Assembly: GCA_017616655.1 (NCBI GenBank)
Contig: JAFZXU010000050.1
Span: forward strand, 1 to 49,302
Direction: 5' to 3'
Length of the DNA stretch: 49,302 nt
Source: Bacteroidales bacterium
GTDB lineage: Bacteria > Bacteroidota > Bacteroidia > Bacteroidales > UBA932
The first letter of the stretch is position 1; each line of letters starts with the position of its first letter. Below the pieces are notes generated by a model, which was not told the DNA's origin, did not search any database, and saw only the letters and a program-made list of their open reading frames with translations. This document shows, one piece after another, positions 7,385-15,827 of the stretch. The position numbers were made by a program, and so were the translations under genes.

Positions 7385-7413
7385 CAAAGATAAAAATAAA
7401 AATAAAAATAAAG
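7385..7413 (-). promoter_or_regulatory. -7 box with hexamer repeat filling the spacer
   Basis: The complement of 7385-7392 reads TATCTTTG. The next bases upstream are a short tandem repeat of ATAAAA units (7390-7413, three perfect units plus one with a final G). The repeat therefore fills the spacer between the -7 and -33 positions of the promoter that would drive the broken DUF1016 gene. The -33 element itself is weak. Confidence 0.45.
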
Positions 7414-7535
7414 ACATGCCACCCGCTCGGGTATCCTCTTGATATTAGCCTGAAATAAGAGGAGCAAGACCACATCGACTCCGTTGCGGAGGAGCCGGGA
7501 GAGGAGCGTAGACAGGCTCGCATCGTTGATATCTT

Positions 7536-7641
7536 GAAGATGACGGGGAAAATGTAAGTCACGCGGACAGATTTGCCGCCTACATAGCCCGGGGTCCACT
7601 TGGGTGACTGGGAGACGACCTTCACCGCTTCCTCGTCAAGG
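7536..7641 (-). pseudogene. orphan fragment of a TonB C-terminal domain gene
   Basis: The 106 bases match 4499-4604, the 3' end of the M56/TonB gene, with five mismatches, same strand. On the minus strand they encode DEEAVKVVSQSPKWTPGYVG and the following VRVTYIFPVIF, i.e. the last 35 codons of such a gene without the rest. The flanks (7414-7535 and 7642-7712) hold no gene that I can support. This is the debris of a second copy or a segmental duplication. Confidence 0.8.
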
Positions 7642-7712
7642 GGTATACCGTATCGGGCAGTGTGGGCTTGCGTTATTACCATCTATAGTTTCGGTTGTAT
7701 AGATAGTGATTA

Positions 7713-8771
7713 TTAGTCGTTATACCGATAATTGAGGATATCCCAGAACTCTTTCGGGAGATGGACGTTCCTGAGACAGCTGGCTCCGGCGAAGAGCGGG
7801 GCGATCTGCCTTGCGTTGAAGCCGGCAACGCCGCAGCCGATGCGGGTGACCAGGAAGGTCAGTTCCGGATGCATGTCGGCGAAGATGGTGAATTCGTTGA
7901 CCTCCCGGGCAATCTGCTGCAGCGACAGATTCATTGTCGGGATAGCATAGCTCTGCCCCTGCAGGCCTCTTCCCTGTCCATAGACGGCTCCGAAACGCTC
8001 ATGAGCAAGTCGTGCTGCACCACCGTCGTGATGTCCGGCCTCGTTGCTGCCGAAGACGAAGATCTGCCCTTCCCGGAGGGATGAGATGCGTTCGGGCGTG
8101 ATTCGCATATACGACATCTTCTCCGCGTAGAAGTCCTCCTCGTAGTCAACCTGTTCGCCGGCTTTTTCACGGCGTACCTTCTTGTAATACTCACGGTTGC
8201 TGTAACGCATCTTGTCGAACATGATGACCGACCCCTCCACCGTGGCCTTGAAGTCCATCGTGCTGCGGATGCCCAGGCCGCTGGCGGTCCGCTCGGAGTC
8301 CTGGTTCGCGCCGATATAGGTGAAGACCCAGCCCTGGGCAGTCAACTCATCGACCAGCGACTTGACCATTTCGGCCGAGAAAAATCGGGAACTGTTTTCA
8401 TAGCCGTCGGTGATGACTGTCACAAGCACATGGTCGCCCTCTTTCACCTTTTTGCGCAGTTCCGTGATGGACTGTCCCATCGCGTCGTAGAGCGGCGTAC
8501 AGCCACTCGGCCGGTATTGATCCGGCGTGAGGTCAGCCACCTTCTCGACAGGCTCCGCATCAATGAGCGTGCGGACGGCCGGCCGACCACCCCCCGTGTC
8601 GAAGGTCACGAATGTAATCATCTGATTGTCGTCGGGATTCTCCTGCTGTGCAGCGCGGATGGTCTGAAGGGTCTCGTTGGCACCGGTAAATGCCTGGTTG
8701 CGGATAGAATTCATGGAACCGCTCTCATCGAGGATGATGAGGTTGTAGATGTAGTTAGTCGTCTCTTTCAT
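7713..8771 (-). CDS. VWA domain fused to A1S_2505-type macro-like domain
   Basis: 352 aa from the ATG at 8771 (MKETTNYIYNLIILDESGSM); an upstream in-frame ATG at 8828 would run through the promoter, so I reject it. Residues about 8-190 are a von Willebrand A domain with MIDAS motif DESGS, Thr in SGCTPLYDA and Asp in TVITDGYEN. After a linker, residues about 230-330 match the A1S_2505 phage non-structural family as I know it: IFVFGSNEAGHHDGGAARLA, GQGRGLQGQSYAIPT, VTRIGCGVAGF. That family looks macro-domain-like, so a nucleotide or ADP-ribose-related ligand is possible. The protein has no signal peptide and should be cytoplasmic. It is divergent from a Nudix-type regulator with operators between. 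Confidence 0.75.
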   Translation of the reverse strand: MKETTNYIYNLIILDESGSMNSIRNQAFTGANETLQTIRAAQQENPDDNQMITFVTFDTGGGRPAVRTLIDAEPVEKVADLTPDQYRPSGCTPLYDAMGQSITELRKKVKEGDHVLVTVITDGYENSSRFFSAEMVKSLVDELTAQGWVFTYIGANQDSERTASGLGIRSTMDFKATVEGSVIMFDKMRYSNREYYKKVRREKAGEQVDYEEDFYAEKMSYMRITPERISSLREGQIFVFGSNEAGHHDGGAARLAHERFGAVYGQGRGLQGQSYAIPTMNLSLQQIAREVNEFTIFADMHPELTFLVTRIGCGVAGFNARQIAPLFAGASCLRNVHLPKEFWDILNYRYND

Positions 8772-8790
8772 GGCTATGAATTTTTTTGTT

Positions 8791-8813
8791 TGTGTAATTT
8801 TTACGCAAAGATA
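8791..8813 (-). promoter_or_regulatory. VWA gene promoter with operator site 1
   Basis: The -7 box for the minus-strand gene is TATCTTTG (complement of 8806-8813). The palindrome TGTGTAATTTTTACGCA (8791-8807) covers the region just downstream, where transcription would start: half sites GTGTAA and TTACGC around TTT. Binding here should repress the VWA gene. Confidence 0.65.
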
Positions 8814-8842
8814 CGCCATCGTTTTCATATCTCCAAATTTTA

Positions 8843-8859
8843 TGCGTAATTTTTACACA
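8843..8859 (+). promoter_or_regulatory. operator site 2 upstream of the Nudix regulator
   Basis: TGCGTAATTTTTACACA is site 1 read on the other strand except for the central TTT. The centre-to-centre distance to site 1 is 52 bp, close to five helical turns, so two bound dimers would face the same side. It ends six bases before the -33 element of the Nudix gene. Confidence 0.65.
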
Positions 8860-8864
8860 ACTTT

Positions 8865-8896
8865 TTTGCAACTCTGGCAGAATAGTCCTACATTTG
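8865..8896 (+). promoter_or_regulatory. promoter of the Nudix regulator
   Basis: TTTG (8865-8868), 20 nt, TACATTTG (8889-8896): a good match to the Bacteroidetes consensus. The ATG at 8918 is 22 nt after the -7 box. Confidence 0.7.
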
Positions 8897-8917
8897 CAGA
8901 AACAAAGCTCAACAACT

Positions 8918-9643
8918 ATGGCAAAGAAAGGTCAATACACATACGAGTATCCGCATCCGGCCGTGACGGCTGACTGCGTGGTATTTGGTTACGACGGCAA
9001 GGAACTGAAGGTGCTTCTTATCAAGCGTGGGCAGGAAAAGGAAGCCAGTGCTACCGCCTACGTGGGCGAATGGGCGCTGCCCGGCGGGTTCCTCGATGTA
9101 GAGAAGGACAAGACGGTCGCACATACGGCTGCTCGGGAACTGAAGGAAGAAACCGGCCTCAAATTATCCATCAGGGATTTCGAGGAGGTCGGTACCTTCA
9201 GTGATATCAAGCGCGACCCGCGCGAGCGCGTGATTACCATTGCCCATTATGCCCTGGTCAAGCTCGCCGAAGTGGAAGCCAATACCGACGCCGACAAAGC
9301 CGAATGGTTCTGCTGGACCGACATCCCGCATCTGGCCTTCGACCACGACAAAATCCTGAGAGTAGCCTTCTCCCGCCTGAAGCAGAACATCCATTTCGAG
9401 CCGGTCGGATTCGAACTCCTCCCGGAAGTCTTTACCCTGCCTCAACTGCAGAACCTCTATGAGTCCATTCTTGAGGTGAAATTCGACAGAAGGAACTTCG
9501 CCAATAAGATGAAGCATTACGGGATCTTGACCGAGGTTCCGGATGATTCACCCCGCCGCGGCACGCGGACGCCTGTCAAATATCGCTTCGACAAAGAAAA
9601 TTACGACCGGCTGAAGAGCAACGGGTTCCAGCTGGAGTTCTAG
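8918..9643 (+). CDS. NrtR/AraR-type Nudix-winged-helix regulator
   Basis: 241 aa from the ATG at 8918 (MAKKGQYTYEYPHP), which lies properly downstream of a strong promoter. Residues about 12-150 are a Nudix domain (KVLLIKRGQ, WALPGGFLDVE, AARELKEETGL). Compared with the Nudix box the spacing from GG to REL is two residues too long, which suggests ligand sensing more than hydrolysis. The C-terminus (about 160-241, FELLPEVFTLPQLQNLYESI then RRNFANKMKHYGIL) is the winged helix typical of NrtR-like regulators of NAD or sugar metabolism. Two matching palindromes in the divergent intergenic region are its probable operators. Its effector could be an ADP-ribose-type nucleotide; this is inference. 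Confidence 0.85.
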   Translation: MAKKGQYTYEYPHPAVTADCVVFGYDGKELKVLLIKRGQEKEASATAYVGEWALPGGFLDVEKDKTVAHTAARELKEETGLKLSIRDFEEVGTFSDIKRDPRERVITIAHYALVKLAEVEANTDADKAEWFCWTDIPHLAFDHDKILRVAFSRLKQNIHFEPVGFELLPEVFTLPQLQNLYESILEVKFDRRNFANKMKHYGILTEVPDDSPRRGTRTPVKYRFDKENYDRLKSNGFQLEF

Positions 9644-9646
9644 CAA

Positions 9647-10930
9647 ATGCGGACGATTATGAAATACTGTTTTTCTTTTATACCTGCGACGCTGGTTGCG
9701 ATGGTGCTGCTGGCGGCGTGCGGGAAGGAAGACGAGCATGTCACTCCCGAAGATACTTATACCGACGTGCCCTATCTTGGGGGGGAAGGCGGCGTGCAGC
9801 CGATGACAGGCATCGTTTTCTGGAATGACAGTGACTACCTTGAGACCGACGCCATACAGTTGGAATATGCTTACGTGCGCTACAGCGACATCTGCTCGCA
9901 GAAGGACAGCTACATTTGGGACGCGGTGGAGCGGATCCTGGCCGGCGCAGCTTCGCGGAAGCATCAGGCCATCGTGCGGTTTTACTATACCTATCCGGGC
10001 AAGAAAAGTGCTGTGCCGGACTATATCAAGGCCCTGCCGGACTATAAGGAAACCGTCGGCAAAAGCGAAGGATTGCGGACCTGGTTCCCTGACTGGCGAT
10101 GCGGCGAACTGCAACGCTTCCACAAAGAGTTCTACCGGTTGTTTGCCGAACGTTATGACAGCGACCCGCGACTGGCCTTCCTGGAGACCGGATTCGGCCT
10201 CTGGGCGGAGTACCATATCTATGACGGGCCATTCATCGCCGGGCAGACTTTCCCTTCCGAAGCCTTCCAGGCAGAATGGCTGCAGGCGATGGACGGCTGG
10301 TTCCGTCAGACACCCTGGTGCATCTCCATCGATGCTGCGCAATACGGCCCGTTCGAAAAAAAACCGGCTCTGCTGGCCGGCGGTTTCGGTAACTTCGACG
10401 ATTCGTTCATGTGCGAAGAACACGACCGATACAATGCGGAGGACTGGCTGTTCTTCGGCAAAGACCGCTACCTGCGCGCGCCGCTGGGCGGCGAATTCAG
10501 CTACTATACAGACTATGACCAGGAGCACTGTCTGGACGCCGCCGGCATATACGGACGCTCCTTCGAGAGCGAAGCGGCCCGCTTCCACCTGACGTTTATA
10601 ATCGGCAATGACCAGCCTGACTATCAGCCCATGTCCCGCATCAGGAGTGCGTCGACGGCCACCGGCTACAGGTTCCAGCTCGTCCGTTTTGCCGTCAAAG
10701 AAGGGGATTCGGCCGTCCTGACCATCAAAAACATAGGTGTGGCCCCGATTTATCAGGACGCGTTTCCGACAGTAGACGGTGTCCGGGGAGAATTCAACCT
10801 GCGCACGCTGATGCCCGGCGACACGGCCACCGTTACCATCGCCACTCCCACAGCCTCGGCCGCCTCCGTCCCAGGCGTCATCTGCGACCGCCTGGTCCAG
10901 GGGCAGCACATCGATCTCGTCTCGCATTAG
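9647..10930 (+). CDS. DUF4832-like secreted lipoprotein
   Basis: 427 aa; the start may be the ATG at 9647 or the one at 9659 (MKYCFSFIPATLVAMVLLAAC). The SpII signal ends with lipobox LLAAC. The mature protein looks like the DUF4832 group of glycoside-hydrolase-like proteins: VRYSDI near 83, a long region with FLETGFGLWAEYHIYDG, SIDAAQYG, then a beta-rich tail with TIKNIGVAPIYQDAFP and LMPGDTATV. DUF4832 proteins are thought to act on extracellular carbohydrate; no substrate can be read from the sequence. It starts 3 nt after the Nudix regulator, so it may be co-transcribed with it by read-through. Confidence 0.6.
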   Translation: MRTIMKYCFSFIPATLVAMVLLAACGKEDEHVTPEDTYTDVPYLGGEGGVQPMTGIVFWNDSDYLETDAIQLEYAYVRYSDICSQKDSYIWDAVERILAGAASRKHQAIVRFYYTYPGKKSAVPDYIKALPDYKETVGKSEGLRTWFPDWRCGELQRFHKEFYRLFAERYDSDPRLAFLETGFGLWAEYHIYDGPFIAGQTFPSEAFQAEWLQAMDGWFRQTPWCISIDAAQYGPFEKKPALLAGGFGNFDDSFMCEEHDRYNAEDWLFFGKDRYLRAPLGGEFSYYTDYDQEHCLDAAGIYGRSFESEAARFHLTFIIGNDQPDYQPMSRIRSASTATGYRFQLVRFAVKEGDSAVLTIKNIGVAPIYQDAFPTVDGVRGEFNLRTLMPGDTATVTIATPTASAASVPGVICDRLVQGQHIDLVSH

Positions 10931-10981
10931 CGCAAATTATGGGCGGAATAAGGGCATTGTTTTCAATTATTACAAAATAAC

Positions 10982-10989
10982 TATCTTTG
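10982..10989 (+). promoter_or_regulatory. -7 box of the S41 protease operon, possibly leaderless
   Basis: TATCTTTG matches TAnnTTTG. Its last G is only seven bases before the A of the ATG at 10996, the distance at which Bacteroidetes transcripts usually start, so the mRNA may have no 5' leader. The -33 element is weak. Confidence 0.55.
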
Positions 10990-10995
10990 CAAGAT

Positions 10996-12633
10996 ATGAT
11001 TAAATTAGCAAGAGTAGCCTTTGTTTCGTTATTGTGCCTGGTTTCAGGCATGGCACAGGCCCAGGATTCCTCCCAGAGCAGTATGTTCAAGCTCGGGAAG
11101 AACCTTGATATACAATATTCCATATTGAGGAATATAGCTTCGTCGTATGTGGATACCGTCGATTTCGACAAGATGATTCCCGCGGGGATAGAGGCGATGC
11201 TGCAGTCGCTCGACCCGTATACCACATATATTGCCGAGGCCGAGGAGGAGGATTTCGCGCTGATGACCACCGGCATCTACGGCGGAGTGGGTTCCACCAT
11301 CAAGAAGCGTCCCAATGAAGGCGTGCTGATCTTCGAGCCCTACGAGAACTCCCCCATACTCAAGGCGGGCCTCCAGCCGGGCGACACCATCATCGCCATC
11401 GACGGCATCCCTGTTTACGGCGAGACTTCGGAGCAGAGTTCATCCCGCATGAAGGGACAGCCGGGCACCGATGTCACTTTCAAGGTGATCAAGGGACGCA
11501 CCGGAGACACCCTCGACGTGGTGGTGACCCGTGAGCGAATCCACGTTTCCGACATTGCATACTCCGGCATAATCCGCGATTCAATAGGTTATGTCCGGGT
11601 TTCGGGCTTCACCGACAAGGTTTCCGACGAGTTCAGGAGCAGTTTCCTCGATCTTCGCAAGCGCGGAATCAGCCGCCTGGTAATCGACCTTCGCGACAAC
11701 GGCGGCGGCATAATGGACGAAGCCATAAAGATGCTTTCGTTCTTTGTTCCAAAGGGCACCCTCGTGGTCTCTTCGAAGGGGCGCAATGAGCAGATGAACC
11801 AGGAGTACCGCACCAAGGACGAGCCCATCGATACGGAGATTCCCCTTCTGGTGATGGTCAACAGCAGTTCGGCATCTGCATCGGAGATCTTCGCAGGGGC
11901 GATCCAGGATCTGGACCGCGGAATCATCGCCGGCAGGCGTACCTTCGGCAAGGGACTCATCCAGTCGGTGATCACCACTCCCTACGACGGCAAGGTGAAG
12001 ATTACGACAGGCAAATATTACACTCCCAGCGGCCGCTGCGTGCAGGCTTTGGATTACAGCCACCGCAACGAGGACGGCAGCGTCGGCTTCATTCCCGATT
12101 CCCTGAAGAAGGAGTTCAGGACCGCCGGAGGCCGCAGCGTCTATGACGGCGGCGGAATCACCCCCGACATAGAGGCTGAGGCCCATATCTACAGCCGCCC
12201 GGCTTATTCACTGGTTTACAACGACATACTCGGAGAGTACTCCATCCGCTACTTCAAGTCGCATCCCGAAATCGCACCAGCGGAGGATTTCCGCCTCAGC
12301 GACGCCGAATACGATGAGTTCGTCAAATTTGCGGAGAAAAAGGAGTTCGACAGCAGGGGAGGCGCTGCAGCCTATCTCGACCAGCTGGTCTCCGCTGCAA
12401 AACTCGATGGTCTCTACGATACCTATAAGACTGAGATAGAGGCGCTTAAGAAAAAGATAGAGACCGACAAGCGCACCATGCTCCTGACCAAGAAGGATGA
12501 GATCCGTCCCCTTCTGGAGGAGGAGATAGCGGTCAAGTATTACTGCCTCAAGGCGGGCGAGGTGATACGCCTGCGCGACGACGACCAACTTTTCAAGGCC
12601 CTCGACAAGTGGCCCGACAGAATAATCGAATGA
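10996..12633 (+). CDS. S41 carboxyl-terminal processing protease
   Basis: 545 aa. Signal peptide MIKLARVAFVSLLCLVSGMA QA, then an N-terminal helical region, a PDZ domain (about 80-175, GIYGGVG ... LKAGLQPGDTIIAIDGIPV) and the S41 core. The catalytic Ser (about S292, in VNSSSASASEIFAG) and the Lys (about K319, in RRTFGKGLIQ) are present. CtpA-like proteases cleave C-terminal regions of envelope proteins in the periplasm. The stop codon overlaps the start of the 53-aa peptide gene (ATGA), which is followed closely by a fimbrillin-like lipoprotein and a C10 peptidase, so this protease heads a small surface operon. Confidence 0.92.
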   Translation: MIKLARVAFVSLLCLVSGMAQAQDSSQSSMFKLGKNLDIQYSILRNIASSYVDTVDFDKMIPAGIEAMLQSLDPYTTYIAEAEEEDFALMTTGIYGGVGSTIKKRPNEGVLIFEPYENSPILKAGLQPGDTIIAIDGIPVYGETSEQSSSRMKGQPGTDVTFKVIKGRTGDTLDVVVTRERIHVSDIAYSGIIRDSIGYVRVSGFTDKVSDEFRSSFLDLRKRGISRLVIDLRDNGGGIMDEAIKMLSFFVPKGTLVVSSKGRNEQMNQEYRTKDEPIDTEIPLLVMVNSSSASASEIFAGAIQDLDRGIIAGRRTFGKGLIQSVITTPYDGKVKITTGKYYTPSGRCVQALDYSHRNEDGSVGFIPDSLKKEFRTAGGRSVYDGGGITPDIEAEAHIYSRPAYSLVYNDILGEYSIRYFKSHPEIAPAEDFRLSDAEYDEFVKFAEKKEFDSRGGAAAYLDQLVSAAKLDGLYDTYKTEIEALKKKIETDKRTMLLTKKDEIRPLLEEEIAVKYYCLKAGEVIRLRDDDQLFKALDKWPDRIIE

Positions 12634-12791
12634 AACAGATAAAGATGAAATTATTAATTGACTACGAAGCTCCCGTGACCTGGACCGTGGAGCTGGAGCC
12701 CTCGTCCATGCTCGCCAATTCCTATATTGACGGCGGAGACGGCTTCTCGACAAGCTGGAAGAAGGATTCCGGCGAGAAATACAACTGGTAG
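12630..12791 (+). CDS. 53-aa conserved-type small peptide
   Basis: Starts in an ATGA overlap with the S41 stop codon and ends 11 nt before the lipoprotein. Sequence features: a basic N-terminus (MKQIKMKLLIDYEAP), then VELEPSSMLANS, a glycine-acid stretch IDGGDGF and a Trp-rich end. It has no signal peptide or membrane segment. It shares layout (MK.., Tyr, Pro, Glu, Ser-x-x-x-(A/L)-A-S/N, Gly-Asp-Phe) with the peptide at 22193 and the N-terminus of the 27382 gene. Such peptides occur before surface-lipoprotein genes in Bacteroidales; I know of no function. Confidence 0.65.
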   Translation: MKQIKMKLLIDYEAPVTWTVELEPSSMLANSYIDGGDGFSTSWKKDSGEKYNW

Positions 12792-12802
12792 GAGGAACGG
12801 AT

Positions 12803-14044
12803 ATGAGAAAAAGCATTTTATCAGCACTTCTCCTTACTGCCGTACTCTTCGGCTGCCAGCAGGAAAATGAAAGCGATTTGGGGAACATCAGTTCCAGGCG
12901 TTCTTCCAAGATCGAGATAATCGGCAAGATAGTGTCGCCCGAAACCAGGACCACCCTCGACGGTCTTGTGATCAGGTGGGCCGAGAACGATGCCATCGGC
13001 GTATTCAGCTCGACGGAGAGGAATGTGAAGGGAACCCTGGTCTCCTCGAGCGCCGGTTCCACCGAGGGCCTCTTCTCCGGAATGTTCTCCGGCGGAACCC
13101 CCACCAGCGCCTATTATCCCTATACCGCAGGCGCCACCTGCACCAAGAACAGCGTCACCCTGACCCTCCCTCCGGCCCAGGAGCAGTCAGGCAGCGGTCC
13201 CGATATGAATTATGATGTGAAGGCCGGCCGTTTCGTGAGCGGCAATGTTATCGACAAGTACAAATTCGAATTCAAGGAGAAACTCTCGCTTCTGAACTTC
13301 GTATTACTTCCGGGCAGCGATCTCGACGGCGACCATCTCCAGAGCATCTCCTTCACCGCGACGGGACGCGCCCTGGCAGGCACCTACACTATGGGCCTGT
13401 CGAATATCGATGCGGCCCTCTCGTTCGCTTCGGATTACTCTTCGACCGTGACCCTCAGTTTCACCTCGTCCCCCGCGCTCTCCGCGGCGGTGAATACCGA
13501 CGGCTGGATGTTCGTGAATCCCGCCGTGGCATCGGGTGACGCGCTCGAAATCAAGGTCAGGACCGACAACCATCTGGTGACGGTCAATGTGGCCGCTTCG
13601 AAGGCTTATCTCGCCGGTTACAAGTACAATATGCCGCTCGACATCGCTGCTCTCGTAGCTTCTGGCAAGGCAACGGTCTCTTCGACCCTTCCCGCATACG
13701 ACATCACGACCCTGACCGATGCCGGCGTCTTCGATATGGCGAACGGTGCATATACCTGCAAGTATGAGGCAGGCGTCAACCAGTACGCCCTCTATACCAA
13801 GACCGTCTCCTCCCAGAGCCGGGGATTCTACCGCGTCCAGAGCCTTCCCGGCGGATATGCCGTCGAGATGTCGGCTCCCGCATCCCTTTCCCTCAACGAC
13901 GAGGTGGCCGTGACGGTTACCGCCTACGGCACCACTCCGGTGGCTGCAGGTTCGTTTACAGCTACCGTGGTCAAGGTCAACGCAGATATGGTATGGCTTT
14001 CCGATGCCGAGCACCAGACGGGTTACATAATGATGAGGAGGTAA
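12803..14044 (+). CDS. fimbrillin-like lipoprotein
   Basis: 413 aa with SpII signal (MRKSILSALLLTAVLFGC, Cys18). The N-terminal domain carries the fimbrillin-family pattern TRTTLDGLVIRWAENDAIGV, followed by beta-rich repeats as in Mfa/FimA-like proteins; the C-terminal about 110 residues form an additional domain (DITTLTDAGVFDMANG...), of unknown kind but with OB-like alternation of strands. It is preceded by GGAGGA nine nt before the ATG and followed four nt later by a C10 peptidase. A role as a surface-exposed or fimbria-associated protein is likely; an inhibitor or anchor role for the neighbouring peptidase is possible but unproved. Confidence 0.7.
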   Translation: MRKSILSALLLTAVLFGCQQENESDLGNISSRRSSKIEIIGKIVSPETRTTLDGLVIRWAENDAIGVFSSTERNVKGTLVSSSAGSTEGLFSGMFSGGTPTSAYYPYTAGATCTKNSVTLTLPPAQEQSGSGPDMNYDVKAGRFVSGNVIDKYKFEFKEKLSLLNFVLLPGSDLDGDHLQSISFTATGRALAGTYTMGLSNIDAALSFASDYSSTVTLSFTSSPALSAAVNTDGWMFVNPAVASGDALEIKVRTDNHLVTVNVAASKAYLAGYKYNMPLDIAALVASGKATVSSTLPAYDITTLTDAGVFDMANGAYTCKYEAGVNQYALYTKTVSSQSRGFYRVQSLPGGYAVEMSAPASLSLNDEVAVTVTAYGTTPVAAGSFTATVVKVNADMVWLSDAEHQTGYIMMRR

Positions 14045-14048
14045 GGCT

Positions 14049-15824
14049 ATGAAAAGAATCGCAACATTTATCCTTCTTATCGGCTTCGCCTTCCAGGCTT
14101 TTGCAGACAATGTCTCCCTGAACAGGGCTGAATACCTTGCCAAGTCTTTCTTCAGCGGCAGTTCCACCCGCGCCTCCTTGGTCAAGGTAGAGATGGTATG
14201 GGACGGCACCGACGGGCAGACCCGTGCCGGTGAGGCTCCCGCATTCTATGTCTTCAACCGGGATGGCGGCGGATTCGTCGTCATCGCGGGCGACGATGCC
14301 GCAGTTCCCGTGCTCGGTTACTCCGACAACGGCGGTTTCAATTCCGAAAACATCCATCCCAACGTGAAGGGTTGGTTCGATATGTATAAGCGCGAGATAG
14401 AATTCCTGCGCAGCAACGGCATCTCTCCCGATGCCGGGATGGAGGCCAAGTGGGATGCTTCGTCGGTCCGCGCAATACGCAAGTCCACCGGCAAGACCCT
14501 CAATACCAGGAGCTGGGGCCAGGATGCGCCCTATAACCTCCGCTGCCCCGTCGTCGACGGCCTTCAGTCGGTGACCGGATGCGTCGCCACCGCAGTATGC
14601 GAGGTGATGTGCTTCCACCAGTGGCCCCAGACCGTTACCGGCCTCCTGCCTTCCTACTCCTACCGCACCGACAAGAATCATAACAGGACCGAACCCGAAC
14701 ACCGCCTGGATACCACTTACAACTGGAGCCAGATGCCTGTCAGCCGCCTCTCCTACACCTCCGAGCAGGCTCAGAATGTGTCGAAACTCATGTTCGACGT
14801 GGCCGTGATGCTCGAGTCCTCCTTCAACGGCGTGGACAACCAGGCTTCCGGAACCGGCGCATACAGCGAAAGCATCGTCGCGGCGATGGTCAAATATATG
14901 GATTACGACTCTTCCGCAATCCTCCTCTACAGGGACAACTACAGCACCCTGCGCTGGGCGGAGATACTGAGGAGCGAAATCGACGAAAACCGCCCCATGC
15001 CCTATTCGGGCGATGACGGACAGTACGGCCACCAGTTCGTGGTGGACGGCTACGACTCCAACGGCGATTTCCACATCAACTGGGGTTGGGACGGCGAGGA
15101 CAACGGTTTCTTTGCCATCTCCTCGTTCTATCTCGACAAGGATTACGACTTCCGTTACGACCAGAGTGCCGTGATAGGCCTCAAGCCCGATGAAGGCGGA
15201 CATCCGATCAGCGACTTCGCATTCTATGCAGAGTCGGGTACTGCCGGCGTCTCACTCGCCAGCGGCACCATAGAGTCGGGCTCTTTCTCGTTGAAAATCG
15301 GTGACTTCTACAATTTCGGAGCATTCGACATCACTGCCGATTTTGCAGTCCTTCTGCTCGATTACGACGACAATGCAAAATGCGCCGCTTCGGGTCTTGC
15401 ATCTGAGACCATTCCTTTCGGCGCCGGTGTTCAGGCATTCTCCTTCCCCTGCAGCCTTTCCCAGGAATACCTGGCTTCCCTCAGCTTCGGCGACAAGCTG
15501 GCCTTCTGCTACTGCCCCGTGGGTGAAGGATGGCGGAAGATGGAGGTGGACGGCTACAGCCGCCCCGGCCTCTCGGATTATCCGGTATATGACGTGCCCT
15601 GCATCAAGGTCAATGCTACAGCTACCTACTCGGCTTCGGATTACATTCCGCTCGAGATAGTCAATACCCGCACCGTGCCCACCTCGGTTACCTGGTATAT
15701 AGACGGCAGCCAGTATAACGACACCGAGGTCGTGCTTCCTGCCGGCGTGCACACCATCAAGTGCGTGGCGAAGATCTCGAACGTCAACCAGACGCTCGTA
15801 CAGCAGATAACGGTAACTCCTTAA
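14049..15824 (+). CDS. C10-family cysteine peptidase (streptopain-like)
   Basis: 591 aa. Signal peptide to about residue 19 (FAFQAFAD), a Spi-like propeptide region (about 24-140, VFNRDGGGFVVIAGDD), then the mature peptidase. The catalytic Cys178 is in SVTGCVATAVCEVM and His328 in YGHQFVVDGYD; Asn344 and Trp345 (HINWGW) complete the site. The last 200 residues are a beta-rich tail of the kind found in Bacteroidales C10 enzymes. The propeptide must be cut for activity. It is the last gene of the S41-peptide-lipoprotein operon; its stop lies only three bases from the stop of the convergent U32 gene, so the two transcripts have no room for separate terminators. Confidence 0.9.
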   Translation: MKRIATFILLIGFAFQAFADNVSLNRAEYLAKSFFSGSSTRASLVKVEMVWDGTDGQTRAGEAPAFYVFNRDGGGFVVIAGDDAAVPVLGYSDNGGFNSENIHPNVKGWFDMYKREIEFLRSNGISPDAGMEAKWDASSVRAIRKSTGKTLNTRSWGQDAPYNLRCPVVDGLQSVTGCVATAVCEVMCFHQWPQTVTGLLPSYSYRTDKNHNRTEPEHRLDTTYNWSQMPVSRLSYTSEQAQNVSKLMFDVAVMLESSFNGVDNQASGTGAYSESIVAAMVKYMDYDSSAILLYRDNYSTLRWAEILRSEIDENRPMPYSGDDGQYGHQFVVDGYDSNGDFHINWGWDGEDNGFFAISSFYLDKDYDFRYDQSAVIGLKPDEGGHPISDFAFYAESGTAGVSLASGTIESGSFSLKIGDFYNFGAFDITADFAVLLLDYDDNAKCAASGLASETIPFGAGVQAFSFPCSLSQEYLASLSFGDKLAFCYCPVGEGWRKMEVDGYSRPGLSDYPVYDVPCIKVNATATYSASDYIPLEIVNTRTVPTSVTWYIDGSQYNDTEVVLPAGVHTIKCVAKISNVNQTLVQQITVTP

Positions 15825-15827
15825 GGA

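Noticed and set aside
7254-7682. 142-aa minus-strand frame as a gene
   Set aside because: Only its TonB-tail fragment is meaningful; the remainder overlaps the DUF1016 start and the hexamer repeat in another frame.
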